Shown piece after piece: positions 12,875-21,800 of a stretch of DNA of 64,000 nt (its first letter is position 1; every line of letters starts with the position of its first letter). The position numbers and the translations under genes were made by a program. The notes under the pieces are model-generated. The model saw only the letters and a program-made list of their open reading frames with translations. It made no database searches and had not been told where the DNA came from. The stretch comes from Callipepla californica brunnescens (Eukaryota; Chordata; Aves; Galliformes; Odontophoridae), in the NCBI GenBank assembly GCA_023055505.1, contig JALIRH010000004.1:24237368-24301367 (forward strand), in the 5' to 3' direction.

Positions 12875-15800
12875 GTAACCAAATTTTCTGTGCAAATAAT
12901 TGCCTGGCACAGGCTATGTTGGCAGTTGTGCTTTCAGCAGCGAATGGTATAATGCAGTGATAGCACTATTTAATTTGTAGATACATTTATTAACTTGTTT
13001 CTGATGCTGGAGGCTCTTGGGTTTTGTCCTTTCCTAATGAAGAACTTTCAAGGCATCAGGCTTGGTTTTTAAGTAGTGTTAAAAGAAAAGAACACAAATC
13101 TGTCCAGAGAAGGGGAAGTAAGGGGGTTATAAGTCACCTTGTTCCCCTGACACATATAAGGTCAGCCTTCCATTTTCAAGTGTATTCAGGAGAATAGTTT
13201 AGCAAAAGGACTGTAATGGAACCTACAGGAATATATTCACATATTTGATTGGCAGGTGTGGTTTCATTTGTTCATATTAACAGTCCATATCCTCTACTGG
13301 AAACAAAATGACTGTGCGACCCACCAAAGTTTGAAATTATTTGTATGTAGGTTCTCTATGCTAGTACAAATAAGAGCAAAGAAACTGTAGTGTACCGTTT
13401 TTTAATTGGGGATATTGGAAAGTGTGTTAACCTTTAAGCTACCTTCCTCCCATGATCCACCTAAATTATTGCAGAATCATAGGATTGCTTGGGTTGGAAT
13501 GGAATGTAAAGATCATCTAATTCCCCACTAGATTGTGGTGCTGAGGGCCCCAGGTCATGAACACTCCCCGAGATGGGGCATCCACAGCCTCTCTGAGTGG
13601 GCTGTTCCAGTGCCTCACCATTCTTTGAGTAAAGAATTCCACTTACTTTCTAAGACACACCTTATGTAAATCTCCTTTCTTTCAGTTTAAGGTTGTTTCC
13701 CCTTGTCCTATTGCTATCTGCCCATGTAAAAAGTCAGTCCTCCTGCTTATAGGCTCCCCTCAAGTACTGGAAAGCTGCAGGGAAGTCTCCCTGCAGCTTT
13801 CTCTTCTCCAAGCTAAACAAGCCCGGCTTTCTCAGTCTTTCTCCAGAGGAGAGGTGCTTGTAAGAGACTATTGGAATGCCATTGACTCAAAGTTTGCTGA
13901 TGAACATGTCCTGGGGCAACGAAAGAGAGATAAGCAGCAGCTCAATGGCCGCTGAACACTCTTTTGTTTGGTACTCATCTCCGTGGGGAGATAACCATCT
14001 CAGGAGACACTTGCAGCTCAATGGCAGCTCAATGGCCGCTGAACACTCTTTTGTTTGGTACTCATCTCCGTGGGGAGATAGCCATCTCAGGAGACACTGG
14101 CAGCGATGGCCGCTGAACACTCTTTTGTTTGGTGCTCATCTCCGTGCAGAGATAGCCATCTCAGGAGACGCTTGCAGCATGGGATTTCGTCACGTAGACT
14201 GAAGGAATCTGGAGGATAAATGGAGGGGTCCTGCAGTCACGAAGATGTGCGATTTTCTCTGCGAGGGATTTTCTCGAAGCTGGAGTTTCTCTTCGGAGGG
14301 ACTACCCGAGCTGATCTCACTGCTGCTGCCTGGAAGAGGCCTTCTCTTTGGAGAGTCCTCACGAGCTGATCACTGTTCGCTGCTGCCCCTCTCGGGGTTG
14401 ACCCCTTGCTGCTTCTCCAGCGCTGGCTGCTGCTGTTCCTGGGCTGACCGCTTCTCCGGACAACTGCTTGCTGCTCAAGGCTGCCCGCTGCTGCTGCTCT
14501 CCCCGCTTCTGCCAGCCCTGCCCTTCGGCCTCGGACCATCGGAGCCACTTGCAACCGGACCGCCCCTAGGATCCTGACTGGTGACTATCCCTGCGTTGTA
14601 CAAACCCTTGCTTCTTTCCTATCTTTCCTATCGCTCACCTTCCCTTCCCCATTACCCTTAACAATGTCCGCCTCCCCCTTCCCTATTATCCCTGGCCAAT
14701 ATTGGTAATAAACTGGTCGGACCAACATTTGAACCGTTGCTTCTTAATCTCACGCTGGGTATACACATAATCTTAAAGAACCTCGTCTCCCTCCTCTATA
14801 TTGGAGCGTGACATTTTATTGGCGTAGTCGGCAGGATACCCTTCGTGAGAGTGTTGTCCTTCCAGATATAATTTGAACCCTTTTTCTGTGTTTGCCTCTT
14901 GGAGTTGTGAGGAGTGATATTTCTTGATTTAAATGTGTGTACCTCTCCAAGAAGATCACTCCAAATGCTGAATCTGGTAACTTAAGTTTGAAACTTTAAC
15001 CTTTTCTTGTGTATACCTCCTGGAGTTGCAAGGAGTGATAATTTTGGTAACTTATATGTGAGAACCTCTCCAGGAAGAATCACTCCGCATATTGAACCTT
15101 AACTGTGTTTTTGATACTGTTTATTTGGTGTTTGAAAACTAAACCTTCTTTGTGTGCACTTCTTGGGGAAGTGAGGAACTGTGTACTTTTCCAGGAAGTT
15201 TATTTACCTTAGAAAATGTTGTTTTTAGCTTTTGTCTTTTTGTGTGCTCCTCTCTGCAAAAGGGAGGAGTGATTGGGACAGTGTTTATCTTTGCTTAATT
15301 AGGTGCGTTGTGCCTCCCTGGGTGGGGTGAGGTGTTAAACTTTTGAATACCCCTTCTCTCCCTCCGTGTAGACCTTTTCTAGGTATTGAGAAAAGGAGTG
15401 ACAGTGCCACAATGAAAGGTGAAGATGTATTATTTGACCTCTTAGAAAGATATGGTGCCAGACCCTCCTTTACAGGGGTAGACTGGGCACACCAAAACTG
15501 GCATAACCTGCAGAGTATCTCAGACCGTATTAATGTCCTGCAGAAAAATGCTCGTACCCGACCTGGAAAAGGAAAGGCATTTATTTGTGCAGTTTTGGGT
15601 TCTGCTCTGGTTGCAGCTGTAGAATTCCGCGACCAGCAGCTTAAAACAGAGAGCCAAGCTTTACAAGCATTGCATGAATCAGTTAATGTTAGACAGGAAT
15701 TGATAAAAGCTCTGCAAAATCAAATTGTAAACCTAGAAGAGCAATTAGAAAGAGAAAAACATAATTCTGATCTGTTGCAAATAGCTTTAAGGGAAGTGCT

Positions 15801-18800
15801 AACGGGTAAGGATGCCAGTTGTACTAGCGCACCTCAAGATATAACTTATCCAAGGGAGGAATTGCAAGGTATAAAGGCAAATGTAGACAAATTAGAAGCC
15901 TCCCCAGCTCAGTTGCGTCCTTTAATTAAAACTGAGTATTCATACGATAATGGTGAGGATTTAGATCCTCAAATGAGCATTAAAGAAACCCCTTTCTCTG
16001 CTACTGAGCTAGCAAAATTGAAAAGAGATTTTGGCCGCTCTCCTAAGGAATCAGAAACAGAGTACGTATGGAGGGTCAGCCTCACAGGTGGAGATCAAAT
16101 ACTTTTAACCGAAAAAGAGGCTGAAGGTTATTGGGGACCAGGAGTATTCTTAACTACTGGTAACAATCGTGCTCCTTGGTCCCTCACACAGAGAGCTGCC
16201 TATTGGGCAGGTGGTCTCAATCCCCTAGAAAGGGGAGACCCCCTTGCCATTACTGGAACTGTTGATCAATTAGTAGAGAATGTTCAGAAGGCTGCCTGTC
16301 TCCAAATGATGTATGACAGGAAGTTGCAGTTACACCATGAATCACCCATGATGTTGCCCGTTGATCCTGAGAGAATGACCCCTCTAATCAGGGGGCTTCC
16401 AGAATCACTGAAACCCATAGGCATAAAGATACAGGCTATGTCTCAGGGAGAAAGAACCCGGGCAATGTTAGAAGGAACTGCAACTTCCAATCATCTGCAG
16501 ACAGGATGCAAAGTATGGACGTGGGGGGAGGTTGCCCAAGAGTTAATTAACTATGAAAGAAAATATGGGCCAGTGGTGCCTTCACCCAGTAAATCTGAGC
16601 CAAGAGGAGTAAGGCTTGCTGCAGCCAGTCTTGCCCTCAGGCCACCTAGCCCAAAGCTTAAAACTCAAAAGGTTTCATGCCCACTAAGAACTGGTAGGCG
16701 AAGCATTGAGCATAAACGTAATGGCCTTTGGACTCTGGGCTGGAAAAAGGGCATTCCACGAAATTTGATGGATGGACTGACAACTGATAGGCTCGAGATG
16801 CTGGTGACTGGATGGCCGACTAGATCTGAGGAAAGCAAAACCCCAGGTCCTAGTGCCTCTCCCACGGCACCAGAAGAGCTACCAGGGGCATCAGAAAACT
16901 TAATTCCTTCACCCCTCAAGTGAGCGGGGGGGTGAAGGGTGAATGTTAGGAAGCTCACGATTATCACTAAAGGGACATTATTTGTTTTCACTATGCATAT
17001 AAACAACTACCTGTAAACTGAACTGGGGTTATGTTATTTTGGTTTAATACACTGAATGTTATGACCTAGATCTCCTTGCAGATCAAGCCTCACAGATGTG
17101 GGTGGCAATAGTTAAGCATCACATTGTTCTGGACTACCTGCTAGCTGAAGAAGGGGTGTCTGTGGCAAATTAAATGATTTCACTTGTCTAAAGATTGATG
17201 ATAATGGGATTGATGCAAACAAATTGCTTTAGGTATATCAAAAGTAGTACATCCTGTCCAAACTTGGAAAAGCCCAGACCTTGGCCTCTTCTTCTGGCTC
17301 CCAGGTGGTCCATGGGTAAAACGTATTCTATTTTATGTACTGTGCGCTATTGCAACTCTTATGTTTGTTCCCTGTATGATACCATGTTTTATTCAACTAA
17401 TACAACGTGTTGTATCCTCTATGAACTTTACAATTTCCTCTGCTGATGGAGAAGTGAAACATATCAGGGCGACAATTGTAACCAAGACTAAAAGGAATTT
17501 TGTAACAATTATATGAAAACATTTGATTCCCTGCACCCCTCCCTCCTTTACCCTTCTGCTTTCTATCTTTTTTCTCACCATCATGGATCACCAGTGTCCA
17601 ATTTTTAAGCAACCTTTGAGTCACGGGGTGGTGTAAGAGACTATTGGAATGCCATTGACTCAAAGTTTGCTGATGAACATGTCCTGGGGCAACGAAAGAG
17701 AGATAAGCAGCAGCTCAATGGCCGCTGAACACTCTTTTGTTTGGTACTCATCTCCGTGGGGAGATAACCATCTCAGGAGACACTTGCAGCTCAATGGCAG
17801 CTCAATGGCCGCTGAACACTCTTTTGTTTGGTACTCATCTCCGTGGGGAGATAGCCATCTCAGGAGACACTGGCAGCGATGGCCGCTGAACACTCTTTTG
17901 TTTGGTGCTCATCTCCGTGCAGAGATAGCCATCTCAGGAGACGCTTGCAGCATGGGATTTCGTCACGTAGACTGAAGGAATCTGGAGGATAAATGGAGGG
18001 GTCCTGCAGTCACGAAGATGTGCGATTTTCTCTGCGAGGGATTTTCTCGAAGCTGGAGTTTCTCTTCGGAGGGACTACCCGAGCTGATCTCACTGCTGCT
18101 GCCTGGAAGAGGCCTTCTCTTTGGAGAGTCCTCACGAGCTGATCACTGTTCGCTGCTGCCCCTCTCGGGGTTGACCCCTTGCTGCTTCTCCAGCGCTGGC
18201 TGCTGCTGTTCCTGGGCTGACCGCTTCTCCGGACAACTGCTTGCTGCTCAAGGCTGCCCGCTGCTGCTGCTCTCCCCGCTTCTGCCAGCCCTGCCCTTCG
18301 GCCTCGGACCATCGGAGCCACTTGCAACCGGACCGCCCCTAGGATCCTGACTGGTGACTATCCCTGCGTTGTACAAACCCTTGCTTCTTTCCTATCTTTC
18401 CTATCGCTCACCTTCCCTTCCCCATTACCCTTAACAATGTCCGCCTCCCCCTTCCCTATTATCCCTGGCCAATATTGGTAATAAACTGGTCGGACCAACA
18501 TTTGAACCGTTGCTTCTTAATCTCACGCTGGGTATACACATAATCTTAAAGAACCTCGTCTCCCTCCTCTATATTGGAGCGTGACAGTGCTCCAGCCCTT
18601 TAACCATCTGTGTGGTCCTCCTCTGGACCCACTCCAGCAACTCTATGTCTTTCTTGTGCTAGGGTCCCCAGAACTTATTATGAGGCCTCACAAGGGCAGA
18701 GAAGAGGGGAACAGTTACCTCCCTCTCCATGCTGGTCACCCATCTGTTGATGCAGCCCAGGATTCTGTTGGCATTGCGGGCTGCAAGTGCACACTGATGG

Positions 18801-21800
18801 CTTTTGTCTTTGAAGCTTTTCTTAGTATGGCTATGTGCTTGAGTCTCTCGTGAAATATTAATACATACTTGAATTTTGAATATTTGATGCTTATTTCCTA
18901 AAATATTGCAAATAATTATTCCTGGAGCACTGATATTTTAAGTTACATTAAAGTTGCAAAATCAAATTAAGATGAGGAAATGCAACCAAGTGGCTTGCAC
19001 AGCAATTTTTTGATGTATCATGTTTTTTCAGTGGGATATGGTCTTTCATTGAATTCTATTCTTATCAGTTCCTTCCTTCCCAGTATGTAGTATGCCAGTA
19101 GTGCAGTGTATGACCTTTGCTTCCTTTTCTCTGTGCATATCCAGAATATTAATTACTTCATGATTTCCTCCTAGACTTGTCATTAAAACATTTAGCTGAT
19201 CTGAACATGTTAGCTCATTTATATGCCGAAGCCATTGTGAGCAGAGTGAAGATTTGCATGGCCACTCAATTTCAAAGATGCTCTGTCTACCAGTGCAGTC
19301 TGTACAGTTTGGGATTTGGTCTGGCACTGAATTATGTGTTGTGGGCACATTCTTTTGCCCCTTCCCCTAACTCCTAATCATTCATTCTGCCCCATTCAAA
19401 TTCTGTTCTTCAAGTAGGTCATGTCTTTCACTTCTTGTTTTAGTCCAAGAATCCTAGCCCAGGTGGCTTCACAGCATAAGCTAGTTCTTCACGTTCTCTC
19501 AGCCTTTAAGTTTCTTGCCTGCTTCTTTTCCCTGGAAGCTGGACTAAATCCTTATTTTCGTCCTAAATCTACTGCTCCAGGTTCCTTGCCTTTGCCTCTT
19601 AGTTGACCTGCTTCTAGATCTTCGACTGTGCATATACATGAAGTTATTATAGAATCATAAACTGAAGTTAATGTGAGGGAACAAAGCAGAGCAGAAAAGG
19701 CATACATGTAATTGCAGAATGAGATGTTTCCCATTCTTCGTTGAATGGAATGGCAAAGCAACAGTTTGGGAAACTGTGGAATTGAGTTGTAACAGTGACA
19801 TTAACGCTTTGTTATTCTTACAAAAAGCAAACCTGAGTTTGCTTCTGGTACATTGATAAACTACAATGGGAATGTTACAGAATGCTGCAATTTAAAAATC
19901 AAGCAACTAGTAATTATCTGTTTGGGGTTTTTCAGTAAAACTGGCAATTGCAGCAACAAAGTATTCCTCTGCTTATTTTCTTGCACAAATAGCTGCATAT
20001 GCCATGAAGTGTTTATAATTCATTAAACACTGCTTTCATCCTTTGTTTCTTTCTTTTTTATTCAAACACCACTTATAGTGTAATACCTACTTGGATATTG
20101 AATTCCTATTTCCATTACATTACCTCTCAGCTGCTCTTTTCCTTCATCATCAGCCTTTCTCCTTATTCCCTATCTGTATTTTCACCTTCGTTCACAATAT
20201 TTTATTCACATCAATCTTTTTGCAAGTGTATAGAGCTCTTGCCCAATGCACTTACATGGTACTCAGTGATATTTGACTCTTTACAGTTTTTTGTTACTGG
20301 ACCCATACGATTTCCCTGTTCTTTGCAAATGCGGTGCAGAAGCCAGAGTCTCTTATGACACTGTCAGCTTGCAGAATTGTTTCCTACTTTGGATTTTCAA
20401 GGCATTACGTAAGGAGCACTCCCCTATGTATCTTCAAACTGTCATCCTCTCTTTTTAACTAAGTAATGATTTGCTTTGTAGGTGTTTAGCCAAATGTAGC
20501 CAAAATGCTTTGTACTTGTGTACTTTTAAAACTCTGAATTCCCACTATTAATGCCAACATCTTTTAGATAGTGTGTGTTTTTAAATTGATCTTTACATTC
20601 TTACAATGTGTGGGACTAAGGAATGTAATATGCTGAAGACATCATCAGTTTCATTTTTATTTAACAAAAACGTGCTGTGTGTTGATTTCACATTTCAGTT
20701 ATCTGCACTTTCTGTCGACTGCCAGTCTTTGGCCCAGGCCCTTCAGGAACTGCCTCTGCATCTCAGGTTGAATGTAGCTGCTGAACTTGTGCAGGTAACT
20801 CTGTGGATATTTCAGAATAAAACATAAATACTAGAATTTTTTACTTTAGTTGTGGTTTTCAAATGTAATGTGAATGCATTTTATAAGTAAATATATTTTT
20901 GAGACTGTTGTGCAAAGTGGGAGACCCCTGTGCCCCTGTATCAGCCCTTTAGTGGTAGCTTTAAACAAAGCGCTCTATGTGCAGTGTTCTGGAATTCAAG
21001 CCGGGTATCTGAGCAATGTGGAATTATTCTGATGTTTTTATATTTGCTTCACTTTTTAGCAGCTATTGAAAACTCGCAGAAGGATTCTGAAAGTGCTTTC
21101 ACATTCTTTCCGATTAGATAATAGTTTTCAGTTCAGTTGACTCTTCTAGAGAGCCAACGTGAACTTACGTGTTTGGTTGATGAATTAATCTGTGTTCGAA
21201 CAGCTAGAACTGTCAGTCAAACAAGTGAAGAAAACATGCTCTGGTTAAAGAATGTTGGCAAAAATGTTTCTTCAGGCTGTGAAAAAAGAAAATATTAACA
21301 TAATATTTTCAATATTCTGTGTAACTTCTGTGTAAGAATTAGAAACTCCAAAGTCCTCTCTTGTATTCATAGGCATCAACACCTGCAGAGCTCCCACAGA
21401 TGAAGTCTAAAGTTGTTGAGGACTGCAAGAGGAGAGAGCAATTTCGACAGTCTTTGTCTCAGAGGGAAACGACCTCTCAGCCTGCTGGTGATTCTGTTGC
21501 TTCATCGGAGCCTGGAACTAAACGCGGTCCTGTGACAAGTGCACCAGAACCATTGCACAGGGCCCAGCTGCTACCAAAGCAAGAGAGTGACCATTTGGAT
21601 GAAGAACTGGATCGACTCCTAAATCTGGATGCTCCCATGGATTCTGTGTCCGGTGCATTACCCTACAACATACCAACAGAGAAAGATCTGAAAATGGAGA
21701 GTAAGGAAAATGGTAAGATTTCATTTCCTTCCGGTGCCCTTATTTATTTTTCATTGTTCTCTTTCTCAGCTGTGTTTTTGTACTCCGAACTTGCGTCAAC

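Larger units (their letters stand above)
13859..14813 (+). repeat. 5' LTR (955 bp)
   Basis: It starts TGTAAGAGACTATTGGAATG and ends TATTGGAGCGTGACA. It carries three internal repeats of about 75-87 bp near its start, a CTG/CTCC-rich middle, and one AATAAA at 14707-14712 that places the R/U5 border shortly after (about 14725-14740). I saw no convincing TATA box; GATAAATGG at about 14215 is the nearest candidate. The several 77-110 codon open frames here occur identically in both LTRs and are not credible genes. Confidence 0.93.
13859..18586 (+). mobile_element. LTR retroelement, ENS-1/ERNI (Soprano)-like endogenous retrovirus
   Basis: Total 4,728 bp: 955 bp LTR, leader with primer-binding site, one gag-like ORF, a broken env transmembrane remnant, 955 bp LTR. 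The LTRs begin TG and end CA. They are flanked by the 5 bp duplication GTGCT (13854-13858 and 18587-18591), which is single-copy in the CR1 sequence it interrupts. No protease, reverse transcriptase, integrase or env surface region is recognisable, so it would need helper functions to move. The two LTRs read the same base for base, which implies a recent insertion. The family name is inference: chicken ENS-1/ERNI elements are known as LTR-flanked units with one ORF of about 490 codons and no pol, active in early embryo and stem cells. I had no reference sequence to align. Orientation is the same as AVEN. Confidence 0.9.

Noticed and set aside
13876..14577. Open frames of 77-110 codons in both strands of the LTR (repeated at 17649-18350)
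   Set aside because: They recur identically only because the LTRs are identical. They overlap on both strands and reflect tandem repeats and GC-rich sequence; no protein similarity is recognised.
15343..15411. Longer start for the gag-like ORF (526 residues)
   Set aside because: Position 15343 is TTG, not ATG. The first ATG is at 15412 with a strong context, so 503 residues is the better call.
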